From NCBI RefSeq assembly GCF_009727955.1, contig NZ_WOBR01000012.1, forward strand, positions 62,570 through 105,101: a DNA stretch of 42,532 nt, in the 5' to 3' direction. Origin of the DNA: Aliivibrio fischeri (GTDB lineage: Bacteria > Pseudomonadota > Gammaproteobacteria > Enterobacterales > Vibrionaceae). How positions within the stretch are numbered: position 1 is the stretch's first letter; every line of letters begins with the position of its first letter. Below are positions 34,438-42,532 of the stretch, piece after piece. The notes below the pieces were generated by a model. That model worked only from the letters and a program-made list of their open reading frames with translations. It did no database searches and was not told where the DNA came from. The position numbers were made by a program, and so were the translations under genes.

Positions 34438-35004
34438 ATGAAGGAAAAACGTCAGCTTATTTTAGAATCGGCCGAAAAACTGTTAGCAACTGATGGCTTT
34501 CATGGCTTATCGATGCAAAAAGTTGCCAATCAAGCAGGCGTCGCAGCGGGTACTATCTATCGTTACTTTGATGACAAAGAAGCACTGATTGAAGAAATCA
34601 AGCTGAACATTATGCAACGTGTAGCAACTGCCATTCAAAAAGACATAGATGATAACGATCCTATCAAGGTTCGATTTAGAGCTATGTGGCTAAATATTTG
34701 GCACTTTGCTATTTCAGAAAAAAATACTTTTTTAAATCGAAATCAATATGAAGCACTCCCGTCTTCGAATTTAATTAAGTTAAAGGAACTAGAGAAAAAA
34801 ATATTTGCCCAAGTGAATCAACTCTTTGTTGATGGACTTGAACAAGGCGTATTTAAACCTCTCAGTGTAGAAATCCTTATAGGGTTAAGCTTAGAAGCAA
34901 GTGTTTGCTTAGCAAGAAAACATTCTCAAGGCTTTTTTACATTAACAGATGATGATCTCAACTCAGCGATTGAAGCCAGTTGGGACGCAATTATTAAACA
35001 CTAA
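34438..35004 (+). CDS. TetR/AcrR-family repressor of the RND efflux operon (VexR-like)
   Basis: 188 residues from ATG 34438, which has AAGGA 7 bases upstream; an earlier ATG at 34405 lies inside the operator palindrome and is unlikely. N-terminal TetR HTH: LILESAEKLLATDGFHGLSMQKVANQAGVAAGTIYRYFDDKEALIEE. The C-terminal ligand-binding half has no recognisable specificity. The pump genes follow 18 bases later in the same direction. In V. cholerae, as I recall, vexR-vexA-vexB occupy the same place beside rep/cytochrome c5 and ilvC, so VexR is the likely equivalent (known there mostly as an activator of vexAB). Presumed ligands are bile acids, indole or other toxic amphiphiles. Confidence 0.85.
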   Translation: MKEKRQLILESAEKLLATDGFHGLSMQKVANQAGVAAGTIYRYFDDKEALIEEIKLNIMQRVATAIQKDIDDNDPIKVRFRAMWLNIWHFAISEKNTFLNRNQYEALPSSNLIKLKELEKKIFAQVNQLFVDGLEQGVFKPLSVEILIGLSLEASVCLARKHSQGFFTLTDDDLNSAIEASWDAIIKH

Positions 35005-35022
35005 TTTGGAGTTCTAATCAGA

Positions 35023-36129
35023 ATGAAAAAGTGGACTTTCTTTATGTTGCTTCTTGCACTACTTCTTTTTGGTAGCGTAATTGGTTTCAACATGTTCAAA
35101 CAACAAAAAATAGCTGAATACATGGCTAACCGCCCTGAAGCTGAATTTCCAGTCACTGTAGAAACAATTAAACCGACACTTTGGACTCCAACCATTGAAG
35201 CGATCGGTTTTATTGAACCTAATCAAGGTGTAACGCTAACAACTGAAGTTAACGGCATTATTGATAAAATTTCATTTGATTCAGGTAGCCAAGTTAAAAA
35301 AGGCCAAGTGTTAGTTTCTCTTGATTCAAAAGTAGAAAAAGCAAACTTGAAGAGTACTCAAGCTCGCTTACCTGCGGCAGAAGCAAAATATAAACGTTAT
35401 AAAGGCCTATACAAAAAAGGCTCGATTTCAAAAGAAGCTTACGATGAAGCTGAAGCTAATTACTTCTCTTTAGCTGCTGATATTGAAAGTATGAAAGCAT
35501 CGATTGATCGCCGTGAAATCAAAGCTCCTTTCTCTGGTGTTATTGGTATTCGTAATGTTTATCTAGGTCAATATTTACAACCAAGCACTGATATCGTTCG
35601 TTTAGAAGATACAAGTATTATGCGTCTACGCTTTACTGTTCCTCAAACGGATATTTCTAAGATCAACATTGGTCAAGAAATTGATATTTCTGTGGATTCA
35701 TACCCAGAAGATACTTTCCGAGGTTCTATCAGTGCGATTGAACCTGCAGTAAACATTCAAAGTGGTTTGATCGAAGTTCAAGCAGATATTCCTAATAACG
35801 GCGGTAAGCTGCGTAGTGGTATGTTTGCACAAGCAAAAATCATTCTTCCAACTTTAGAAAACCAAGTAGTTATTCCTCAAACAGCAATTACTTTCACTCT
35901 ATATGGTGACAATGTTTATATCGTTTCTGAAAAAGATGGCGTAAAACGAGTTCAACAACATGTAGTTAAAGTGGGTGAGCGTACTCAAGATATTGCACAT
36001 ATCTTAGAAGGCGTTAAAGCTGGCGATATGGTTGTAACAACTGGCCAAGTTCGTCTAAGTAACGACGCTAAAGTTCGTATTGTGGAAAGCAATGCCACAA
36101 CACCACCTGCTGAAACACCAATGCTGTAA
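35023..36129 (+). CDS. RND efflux periplasmic adaptor subunit (VexA/AcrA-like)
   Basis: A 368-residue membrane-fusion protein. An N-terminal hydrophobic segment (FFMLLLALLLFGSVIGFNMF) without lipobox anchors it; lipoyl halves flank the hairpin (GFIEPNQGVTLTTEVNG ... IKAPFSGVIGIRNVYLGQYL); the coiled-coil hairpin is short (about 95-165); the beta-barrel domain has LRFTVPQTDISKINIGQ. The C-terminal membrane-proximal domain ends with PAETPML. It lies 12 bases before the pump gene (GGAGG there) and so is co-translated. Synteny with vexA is from memory. It would link the pump to TolC, which is not in this window. Confidence 0.9.
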   Translation: MKKWTFFMLLLALLLFGSVIGFNMFKQQKIAEYMANRPEAEFPVTVETIKPTLWTPTIEAIGFIEPNQGVTLTTEVNGIIDKISFDSGSQVKKGQVLVSLDSKVEKANLKSTQARLPAAEAKYKRYKGLYKKGSISKEAYDEAEANYFSLAADIESMKASIDRREIKAPFSGVIGIRNVYLGQYLQPSTDIVRLEDTSIMRLRFTVPQTDISKINIGQEIDISVDSYPEDTFRGSISAIEPAVNIQSGLIEVQADIPNNGGKLRSGMFAQAKIILPTLENQVVIPQTAITFTLYGDNVYIVSEKDGVKRVQQHVVKVGERTQDIAHILEGVKAGDMVVTTGQVRLSNDAKVRIVESNATTPPAETPML

Positions 36130-36140
36130 TCGGAGGCATT

Positions 36141-39100
36141 ATGCGCTTTACTGATGTTTTTATTAAACGTCCAGTTTTAGCGGTATCGATCAGCTTTTTG
36201 ATTGCTTTGCTTGGTATCCAAGCAATTTTCAAAATGCAGGTTCGTGAATACCCTGAAATGACAAATACCGTTGTTACGGTAACAACAAGCTACTATGGTG
36301 CGAGTGCCGACTTGATTCAAGGCTTCATCACTCAGCCCTTAGAGCAAGCGGTCGCACAAGCCGATAATATTGATTTCATGACATCTCAATCAGTAATGGG
36401 TCAATCGACTATTACTGTCACTATGAAATTAAATACGGATCCTAACGCTGCACTTTCTGACATATTGGCAAAAACTAACTCTGTTCGTTCTCAACTTCCT
36501 AAGGAATCTGAAGATCCAACAGTAACTATGTCAACTGGTTCTACTACGGCGGTACTTTATATTGGCTTTACGAGTGATGAGTTAGTATCAAGCCAGATCA
36601 CCGATTACCTTGAGCGAGTGGTTAACCCACAATTGTTCACTGTTAATGGCGTATCAAAAGTAGACCTTTATGGTGGTATGAAATACGCGCTTCGTATCTG
36701 GTTAGATCCTGCACGTATGGCCGCTATCAAAATGACGGCAACTGATGTTATGGGTGTACTTAATGCCAATAACTTCCAATCAGCAGCAGGTCAAGCTACC
36801 GGGGAATTTGTTCTCTATAATGGTAGTGCTAATACACAGGTTTCTGATGTTGAAGAACTAGAAAACCTAGTGATTAGAACCAATGATGGTGAAGTTGTTC
36901 GTTTAAGTGATATCGCTAAAGTATCACTAGATAAGAGCCACGATGTGTACCGTGCAAGTGCAAATGGTCAAGAAGCTGTTGTTGCTGCGATCAATGCCGC
37001 ACCAAGTGCAAACCCAATCAACATTGCAGCGGATGTGCTTGAGTTACTTCCTCAATTAGAGAAAAACTTACCAAGCAACATCAAAATGAACGTCATGTAT
37101 GATTCAACGATTGCTATCAATGAATCCATTCATGAAGTAATCAAAACGATTCTTGAAGCGGCTTTAATCGTATTAATCGTTATTACATTATTCCTAGGTT
37201 CATTCCGAGCAGTTATCATCCCAATTGTAACTATCCCACTATCCCTTATTGGTGTAGCAATGGTAATGCAAGCAATGGGATTCTCTTGGAACTTGATGAC
37301 TCTACTGGCCATGGTACTTGCTATCGGTCTTGTAGTGGATGATGCCATCGTTGTTTTAGAAAACGTTGACCGCCATATCAAGTTAGGTGAAACCCCATTC
37401 CGCGCTGCGATTATCGGTACTCGTGAAATCGCTGTCCCTGTTATTGCAATGACACTAACATTGGGGGCGGTATATGCTCCAATCGCAATGATGGGCGGTA
37501 TTACTGGTTCTCTATTTAAAGAGTTTGCATTAACACTAGCAGGTTCGGTATTCGTATCTGGTATCGTTGCACTAACACTGTCTCCAATGATGTGTTCAAA
37601 AATGCTAGTTGCAAATGAAGAGCCCAATCGTTTTGAGAAAAAAGTTCATCACATACTAGATGGTATGAGCGAACGTTATGAACGTATGCTTAATGTGATC
37701 ATGACTCGTCGTCCTGTCATCATTGCTTTTGCTGTTATTGTTTTTGCAAGTCTACCGCTATTGTTCAAGTTCATTCCAAGCGAGCTAGCACCATCGGAAG
37801 ATAAAGGTGTTGTTGTACTTATGGGTACCGCACCATCAAACGCGAACTTAGACTACATCCAAAATACAATGGATGACGTAAACAATATTCTGTCAGCACA
37901 GCCTGAAGTTGAATATGCTCAAGTATTTAATGGTGTTCCTAACTCAAACCAAGCGTTTGGTCTAGCAACCCTTAAAACTTGGAGTGAGCGTGAAGCAAGC
38001 CAAGCAGAAGTAACTAAACGAGTTGGTGGATTAGTTTCTGATATCCCAGGAATGGCGGTTACTGCCTTCCAAATGCCAGAGCTTCCAGGTGCCGGCTCAG
38101 GTTTACCAATTCAATTTGTTATTACTACACCAAATAGCTTCGAAAGCTTGTTCCAAATAGCAACCGAAGTATTAACTGGTGTTAAAGGTAGTCCATTATT
38201 TGTTTATTCAGATCTAGATTTGAACTTCGATTCAGCAACAATGAAGATCAATATAGATAAAGATAAAGCAGGTGCTTATGGTGTTACGATGCAAGATATC
38301 GGTATCACACTAAGTACGATGATGGCTGATGGTTATGTAAACCGAATTGACCTTAATGGTCGTTCATACGAAGTTATTCCTCAGGTTGAACGCAAATTCC
38401 GTTTAAACCCTGAATCAATGAATAACTATTATGTACGCTCAGCAAATGGTGAAGCGGTTCCTCTTGGTAGCTTAATTTCGATTGATGTGATTGCAGAGCC
38501 TCGCTCATTACCGCACTTTAACCAATTAAATTCAGCAACCGTTGGTGCTGTTCCATCGCCTGGTATCGCTATGGGTGATGCCATTAATTGGTTTGAAGAT
38601 GTAGCAAACAACAAGCTTCCAAGTGGTTACAATCACGACTACATGGGTGAAGCTCGTCAATATGTAACGGAAGGCAGTGCATTATATGCAACTTTCGGTT
38701 TGGCTCTTGCTATCATCTTCTTGGTTCTTGCGATTCAATTTGAATCAATCCGAGATCCATTAGTAATCATGGTATCTGTTCCATTGGCTATTTGTGGCGC
38801 GTTAATAGCCCTTGCTTGGGGTGCCGCATCAATGAACATCTACTCACAAGTAGGTCTTATTACCTTAGTTGGTTTGATTACTAAACACGGTATCCTTATC
38901 TGTGAAGTAGCAAAAGAAGAACAACTGCATCATCAAAAGAGTAAGATGGCTGCAGTAACAGAAGCAGCAAAAGTGCGTCTACGCCCAATCTTAATGACAA
39001 CAGCAGCAATGATCGCTGGTCTAATCCCGCTATTATATGCAACTGGTGCAGGTGCTGCTCAGCGCTTCAGTATTGGTATTGTAATTGTTGCAGGTCTAGC

Positions 39101-39212
39101 GATTGGTACATTGTTTACGCTATTCGTACTTCCTGTTATATACAGTTACTTAGCAAGTGAACATAAACCATTGCCTGTCTTCGAAGAAGGCAAAGAGATT
39201 AAAGAATCTTAA
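36141..39212 (+). CDS. RND efflux inner-membrane pump (HAE1 family, VexB/AcrB-like)
   Basis: A 1023-residue protein starting MRFTDVFIKRPVLAVSISFLIALLG. It has the 12-helix RND layout with two large periplasmic loops. The proton-relay motif GLVVDDAIVVLENVDRH (two Asp in TM4) and the TM10 lysine region are present; the internal repeat (FIKRP ... RRPVIIAF) is clear. The gating/dock region FNGVPNSNQAFGLATLKTW resembles drug exporters rather than metal pumps. It is the last gene of the tetR-adaptor-pump operon, with a UUCG-loop terminator 16 bases downstream. The probable role is drug, bile or detergent export with the upstream adaptor and TolC. Confidence 0.92.
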   Translation: MRFTDVFIKRPVLAVSISFLIALLGIQAIFKMQVREYPEMTNTVVTVTTSYYGASADLIQGFITQPLEQAVAQADNIDFMTSQSVMGQSTITVTMKLNTDPNAALSDILAKTNSVRSQLPKESEDPTVTMSTGSTTAVLYIGFTSDELVSSQITDYLERVVNPQLFTVNGVSKVDLYGGMKYALRIWLDPARMAAIKMTATDVMGVLNANNFQSAAGQATGEFVLYNGSANTQVSDVEELENLVIRTNDGEVVRLSDIAKVSLDKSHDVYRASANGQEAVVAAINAAPSANPINIAADVLELLPQLEKNLPSNIKMNVMYDSTIAINESIHEVIKTILEAALIVLIVITLFLGSFRAVIIPIVTIPLSLIGVAMVMQAMGFSWNLMTLLAMVLAIGLVVDDAIVVLENVDRHIKLGETPFRAAIIGTREIAVPVIAMTLTLGAVYAPIAMMGGITGSLFKEFALTLAGSVFVSGIVALTLSPMMCSKMLVANEEPNRFEKKVHHILDGMSERYERMLNVIMTRRPVIIAFAVIVFASLPLLFKFIPSELAPSEDKGVVVLMGTAPSNANLDYIQNTMDDVNNILSAQPEVEYAQVFNGVPNSNQAFGLATLKTWSEREASQAEVTKRVGGLVSDIPGMAVTAFQMPELPGAGSGLPIQFVITTPNSFESLFQIATEVLTGVKGSPLFVYSDLDLNFDSATMKINIDKDKAGAYGVTMQDIGITLSTMMADGYVNRIDLNGRSYEVIPQVERKFRLNPESMNNYYVRSANGEAVPLGSLISIDVIAEPRSLPHFNQLNSATVGAVPSPGIAMGDAINWFEDVANNKLPSGYNHDYMGEARQYVTEGSALYATFGLALAIIFLVLAIQFESIRDPLVIMVSVPLAICGALIALAWGAASMNIYSQVGLITLVGLITKHGILICEVAKEEQLHHQKSKMAAVTEAAKVRLRPILMTTAAMIAGLIPLLYATGAGAAQRFSIGIVIVAGLAIGTLFTLFVLPVIYSYLASEHKPLPVFEEGKEIKES

Positions 39213-39227
39213 TGGTGAAATAAAATT

Positions 39228-39254
39228 AAAGGCTGCTTCGGTAGCCTTTTTTTT
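39228..39254 (+). terminator. intrinsic terminator of the RND operon
   Basis: GGCTGC-TTCG-GTAGCC stem with the stable UUCG tetraloop and an eight-base T run. Confidence 0.92.
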
Positions 39255-39322
39255 ATTTGGATAGCGACAATTGGAAAGGCTTTACTTAGAATAAAGAAAA
39301 AGTATTCAATTAAGGGTAAATA

Positions 39323-39574
39323 ATGTTTGATCCAAAAAAGTTAGAGCAAGTAGCAAAGCAAATTCATGAATCAATGCCGCAGCCAGTAAAAGAACTTGGT
39401 AGTGATGTTGAACAAAAAGTTCGTCAAGTTATTCAAGGACAGTTAAATAAACTTGATGTTGTTAGCAGAGAAGAGTTTGATGTCCAAACACAAGTTCTTT
39501 TACGTACTCGCCAAAAGCTAACAGCGATGGAACAAAAACTTGCTGAACTAGAAGAGAAACTTTCGGAAAAATAA
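39323..39574 (+). CDS. ubiK: ubiquinone biosynthesis accessory factor UbiK
   Basis: An 83-residue BMFP-domain protein: [19 protein letters not shown], conserved FD start and [26 protein letters not shown], then a coiled coil ([22 protein letters not shown]) for trimer formation. UbiK helps the Ubi enzyme complex in the aerobic coenzyme Q pathway by binding UbiJ and lipids. It has its own ribosome binding site (AAGGGT) and sits between two terminators, so it is a single-gene unit. In V. cholerae I recall a gene of this size between vexB and ilvC as well. Confidence 0.88.
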   Translation: MFDPKKLEQVAKQIHESMPQPVKELGSDVEQKVRQVIQGQLNKLDVVSREEFDVQTQVLLRTRQKLTAMEQKLAELEEKLSEK

Positions 39575-39653
39575 AACAATAACCAACAATACAATCTGAA
39601 GTATCCAGTTTTGAGCTGATTATTGTATGTTATTAATTTATCCAGATTACGAT

Positions 39654-39685
39654 AAAAAAGGCTTGGTCATAAACCAAGCCTTTTT
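39654..39685. terminator. bidirectional intrinsic terminator between ubiK and ilvC
   Basis: AAAAAGGCTTGGT - CATAA - ACCAAGCCTTTTT; A and T runs on both sides, serving the convergent ubiK and ilvC genes. Confidence 0.9.
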
Positions 39686-39703
39686 ATTTAATTACAAATC
39701 AAA

Positions 39704-41188
39704 CTAACCACCAACGGCAATTCGCTTCATATCACTCATGTAGCTACGTAACTCTTCACCTATATATTCAACTGGGTGATTACGAATCGCATCATTAACA
39801 GCGATTAGCGTTGCATTATCAACTTGATTTGATTCCTCACCTAATCCACGGCCAATAACATCTGTTTCAACAGCAGGCATGAACTTCTCACGAAGAAGTG
39901 GCGTTGCTACATTTGCAAATAGGTAGTTACCATATTCAGCAGTATCAGAAATAACTACGTTCATTTCATACAAACGCTTACGTGCTACAGTGTTAGCAAT
40001 CAGCGGTAATTCGTGCAGCGACTCATAGTAAGCTGATTCATCGATAATGCCTGATGCTGTCATAGCTTCAAATGCTAATTCAACGCCAGCACGAACCATT
40101 GCAACGAGTAAAATACCGTTATCAAAGTATTCTTGTTCAGAGATCTCTACATCAGACTCAGGATAGTTTTCAAACGCAGTTTGACCTGTTTCTTCACGCC
40201 AGCCAAATAGATTAACATCATCATTAGCCCAATCAGCCATCATTGTACGAGAGAACTCACCAGAAATAATATCGTCCATATGCTTGTTATAAAGTGGACG
40301 CATTAGTTCTTTAAGTTCTTCTGAAAGCTCAAATGCTTTTACTTTAGCTGGGTTTGAAAGGCGATCCATCATATGCGTAACACCACCAAACTTTAGAGCT
40401 TCAGTAATTGTTTCCCACCCGTACTGTAGAAGTTTACCTGCATAACCAGGTTCAATACCGTCAGCAATCATCTTCTCATAAGATACGATAGAACCAGCTT
40501 GTAGCATGCCACAAAGAATAGTTTGCTCACCCATCAGATCAGATTTAACTTCAGCGACAAAAGAAGACTCTAAACAACCAGCTCGGTGGCCTCCAGTACC
40601 TGCAGCCCAAGCCTTAGCAATATCCCAACCTTCACCTTTAGGATCATTTTCTGGATGAACTGCAATTAGAGTTGGAACACCAAAACCACGTTTATATTCT
40701 TCACGAACTTCTGTACCAGGACACTTAGGTGCAACCATCACAACCGTCAAATCTTTACGGATTTGCATACCTTCTTCAACAACATTGAAACCGTGCGAAT
40801 AACCTAAAGCTGCACCTTCTTTCATAAGAGGCATAACAGTTTCAACTACATTAGTGTGTTGTTTATCAGGAGTAAGGTTAATAACTAGATCAGCTTGCGG
40901 GATCAGAGTTTCATAGCTAGCAACTTCAAAACCATTTTCTTTTGCATTTTTATAAGATTGTCGTTGCTCATCAATAGCAGCTTGACGCAGTGCATAAGCA
41001 ACGTCTAAGCCTGAATCACGCATATTAAGGCCTTGGTTTAAACCTTGAGCACCACAACCAACAATAACCACTTTCTTACCTTTAAGGTAATCAGCTTCTG
41101 TTGCAAATTCTTCACGATCCATAAAGCGACAACGACCTAATTGATCTAATTGTTCACGTAAATTTAGCGTATTAAAGTAGTTAGACAT
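39704..41188 (-). CDS. ilvC: ketol-acid reductoisomerase (class II)
   Basis: 494 residues from the ATG that gives [18 protein letters not shown]; a longer frame reaches 41308 but lacks family likeness. NADP-binding motif [29 protein letters not shown]; Mg-binding residues lie in the long C-terminal knotted helical part that is doubled in the class II form (E. coli IlvC is 491 residues). It converts acetolactate or acetohydroxybutyrate to the dihydroxy acid in Val/Leu/Ile synthesis. Divergent from ilvY; control by IlvY with the substrate as inducer is known in enterics. Confidence 0.96.
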   Translation of the reverse strand: MSNYFNTLNLREQLDQLGRCRFMDREEFATEADYLKGKKVVIVGCGAQGLNQGLNMRDSGLDVAYALRQAAIDEQRQSYKNAKENGFEVASYETLIPQADLVINLTPDKQHTNVVETVMPLMKEGAALGYSHGFNVVEEGMQIRKDLTVVMVAPKCPGTEVREEYKRGFGVPTLIAVHPENDPKGEGWDIAKAWAAGTGGHRAGCLESSFVAEVKSDLMGEQTILCGMLQAGSIVSYEKMIADGIEPGYAGKLLQYGWETITEALKFGGVTHMMDRLSNPAKVKAFELSEELKELMRPLYNKHMDDIISGEFSRTMMADWANDDVNLFGWREETGQTAFENYPESDVEISEQEYFDNGILLVAMVRAGVELAFEAMTASGIIDESAYYESLHELPLIANTVARKRLYEMNVVISDTAEYGNYLFANVATPLLREKFMPAVETDVIGRGLGEESNQVDNATLIAVNDAIRNHPVEYIGEELRSYMSDMKRIAVGG

Positions 41189-41314
41189 GATAAAACTCCG
41201 TAAATATCTTTTAATCCATTGGGATGATTCTGTGTATGAATTTGATAATAACGAAAGATTAACATTGTAAAAAGTGATATATTGGCAACACATGATTGCA
41301 ATAAACACAACATT
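41189..41314. promoter_or_regulatory. ilvC-ilvY divergent control region
   Basis: A 126-base AT-rich spacer between divergent starts. It contains ATTGGCAA and the self-complementary ATTGCAAT (41295-41302) about 20 bases before the ilvY start, candidate IlvY (LysR-type) sites. Divergent overlapping promoters are expected by analogy with enteric ilvYC; the boxes were not resolved. Confidence 0.5.
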
Positions 41315-42199
41315 ATGAATATAAAATTACTACAAACATTTTTGCATTTATGCGAAAGCCATAGTTTCACACACACATCCAAGGCTATGCACTTAAGCCC
41401 ATCAGCTCTAAGTCGACAAATACAAAAATTAGAAGACGACGTTGGTCATCCATTATTTATTAGAGATAACCGAAGCGTCGAATTAACCAGTGCGGCAAAG
41501 CAACTGATACCTATAGCACTAAATATATGCTCCGAATGGAGTGGATATAAAGCCAGTTCAAACGTCGTAAATAACGCCTTAAAAGGACAATTAAAGTTAT
41601 TTTGCTCAGTCACTGCAAGCTACAGTCATCTTCCTCAATTATTAAACGACTTCAAAGTTAATTATCCACATATAGACATTAAACTATCTACTGGCGATCC
41701 CGCTCAAGCGATAGAAAAGATTGAATCCTCTGAAGTAGATATCGCTATTTCAGCGGTGCCAGAAAAACCTTCAAATAAGCTGGCTTTTGAAATTATTAGT
41801 GAGATTCCTCTTTCAATTATTGCTCCCTTAGGTAACAACCAATTTATTAGTGAAATAAACAAAGAGAATAGTAATTGGGAGTTACTCCCTTTTATATTGC
41901 CCGAATCAGGTACCGCTAGAAACCGAGCTAATCAATGGTTTAAAGAACAAGGAATAAAACCAACTATCTACGCTCAAGTTTCAGGTCATGAAGCAATTGT
42001 AAGCATGGTTGCATTAGGGTGTGGGATAGGAATAGCACCGGATGTTGTGATAAACAACAGCCCAGTGAAAGATAAAGTACAACGCTTAAATACGTTACCA
42101 ATTGCGCCATTTAAACTAGGTTTATGCTGTAAAAAATCAAAATTAAATGATTCTGTTATTCAGGCGCTTTGGCAAGTTGCTGAAAATACTTTTATTTAA
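41315..42199 (+). CDS. ilvY: LysR-type activator of ilvC, IlvY
   Basis: 294 residues from ATG 41315 ([18 protein letters not shown]); a longer frame upstream runs into the control region. Lys[46 protein letters not shown]. The C-terminal effector domain has [14 protein letters not shown]-like and [21 protein letters not shown] segments. Length is close to E. coli IlvY (297). Divergent from ilvC, which it activates on binding acetolactate or acetohydroxybutyrate. A terminator follows at once. Confidence 0.92.
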   Translation: MNIKLLQTFLHLCESHSFTHTSKAMHLSPSALSRQIQKLEDDVGHPLFIRDNRSVELTSAAKQLIPIALNICSEWSGYKASSNVVNNALKGQLKLFCSVTASYSHLPQLLNDFKVNYPHIDIKLSTGDPAQAIEKIESSEVDIAISAVPEKPSNKLAFEIISEIPLSIIAPLGNNQFISEINKENSNWELLPFILPESGTARNRANQWFKEQGIKPTIYAQVSGHEAIVSMVALGCGIGIAPDVVINNSPVKDKVQRLNTLPIAPFKLGLCCKKSKLNDSVIQALWQVAENTFI

Positions 42200-42210
42200 C
42201 TCTGAAACGA

Positions 42211-42238
42211 AAAAAGGCTTCCCTATGGGAAGCCTTTT
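42211..42238. terminator. bidirectional terminator between ilvY and the rRNA operon end
   Basis: AAAAGGCTTCCC - TAT - GGGAAGCCTTTT, with T runs in both readings; it terminates ilvY and the converging 5S rRNA gene. Confidence 0.9.
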
Positions 42239-42245
42239 AAATTTG

Positions 42246-42364
42246 AGCCTAGCGATGTCCTACTCTCACATGGGGAAACCCCACACTACCATCGGCGCTA
42301 TTACGTTTCACTTCTGAGTTCGGCATGGGATCAGGTGGGTCCATAACGCTATGGTCGCTAAGCA
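42246..42364 (-). rRNA. rrf: 5S ribosomal RNA (distal copy)
   Basis: Minus-strand 119-base gene. Conserved core CCCATGCCGAACTCAGAAG, GTAGTGTGGGG and GAGAGTAGG are present; ends TGCTTAGCG and CGCTAGGCT pair as helix I. It follows tRNA-Thr in the minus-strand direction and ends the operon. Helix I differs from the second copy at 42520, where the 3' end reads CGCCAGGC. Confidence 0.95.
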
Positions 42365-42379
42365 AAATCTGTCAGTAAA

Positions 42380-42456
42380 TGGTGCTGATACCCAGACTTG
42401 AACTGGGGACCTCACCCTTACCAAGGGTGCGCTCTACCGGGCTGAGCTATATCAGC
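42380..42456 (-). tRNA. tRNA-Thr (GGU)
   Basis: Minus-strand cloverleaf: acceptor GCTGATA, D-arm GCTCAGCCCGGTAGAGC, anticodon loop TTGGTAA (anticodon GGT), T-arm CCCAGTTCAAGTCTGGG, encoded CCA. It lies between two 5S genes, like thrV in E. coli rrnD. Confidence 0.96.
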
Positions 42457-42478
42457 AATATTTTTACTTAATTTAATC

Positions 42479-42511
42479 AAAAAAAGCCATCCGATAGGAT
42501 GGCTTCTTTTT
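42479..42511 (-). terminator. terminator-like hairpin between the two 5S genes
   Basis: AAGCCATCC - GATA - GGATGGCTT with a T run in the minus-strand reading. It lies after the proximal 5S and before tRNA-Thr, so either read-through (rRNA antitermination) or processing must let the distal part be made. Confidence 0.8.
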
Positions 42512-42519
42512 AAATTCAA

Positions 42520-42532
42520 GCCTGGCGATGTC
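42520..42532 (-). rRNA. rrf: 5S ribosomal RNA, 3' end of the proximal copy (cut by the right edge)
   Basis: The last 13 bases, GCCTGGCGATGTC on the plus strand, match the 3' end of a 5S gene on the minus strand; the preceding AAATTCAA resembles the flank of the distal copy. The rest lies beyond the window. Confidence 0.75.

Overview
The window is 42.5 kb of an AT-rich gammaproteobacterial chromosome, almost certainly from the Vibrionaceae and most likely an Aliivibrio (A. fischeri group). This rests on base composition, protein character, and the order cytochrome c5 / rep / tetR-MFP-RND / ubiK / ilvC / ilvY, which I recall as matching the V. cholerae chromosome I vexAB-ilvC region. I see no insertion sequence, prophage or CRISPR array.

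Layout. (1) 1-1893, minus strand: a likely metal/redox group made of a histidine-tailed protein, a small membrane protein and the 5' part of an ScsB/DsbD-like periplasmic thiol protein that runs off the left edge. (2) 2159-7094, plus strand: four tightly packed genes, namely a membrane Ser/Thr kinase, a secreted protein, an ECF sigma factor of the kinase-linked (ECF43-like, EcfP/PknT) type, and a membrane-anchored periplasmic protein. A beta-barrel protein (minus) and a 923-residue lipoprotein (plus) follow; the lipoprotein shares an Ig-like domain with the last gene of the kinase operon. (3) 11356-19027: a catabolic cassette with a stand-alone PRD protein, an SFCGS protein, DUF4312, two polytopic membrane proteins (DUF4311, DUF4310), an amidohydrolase, a DgaE-like PLP enzyme and a DgaF-like aldolase, followed by its own PRD/EIIB/EIIA regulator. 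The four-protein set DUF4310-DUF4311-DUF4312-SFCGS looks like an uncharacterised transporter.

(4) 19086-24681: a SPOR-domain protein with an overlapping small gene, a cNMP-CBS-DUF294 protein coupled to a DnaQ-type exonuclease, and a BCCT osmolyte transporter. (5) 24920-30327, minus: a peptide-type ABC importer with a fused double ATPase. (6) 30853-31542, minus: a five-tRNA operon (Arg-His-Pro-His-Pro) with a recognisable stable-RNA promoter and terminator. (7) 31762-42199: cytochrome c5, Rep helicase, a TetR-controlled RND efflux pump, UbiK, and the divergent ilvC/ilvY pair. (8) 42211-42532, minus: the distal end of an rRNA operon, read as 5S - hairpin - tRNA-Thr - 5S - terminator.

The two places with the best chance of new biology are the kinase/sigma operon, which has no anti-sigma gene and whose sigma factor carries Thr63 where an acidic patch is expected, and the SFCGS/DUF431x cassette. 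All calls come from reading the sequence; family names and synteny statements are from memory and were not checked against databases.
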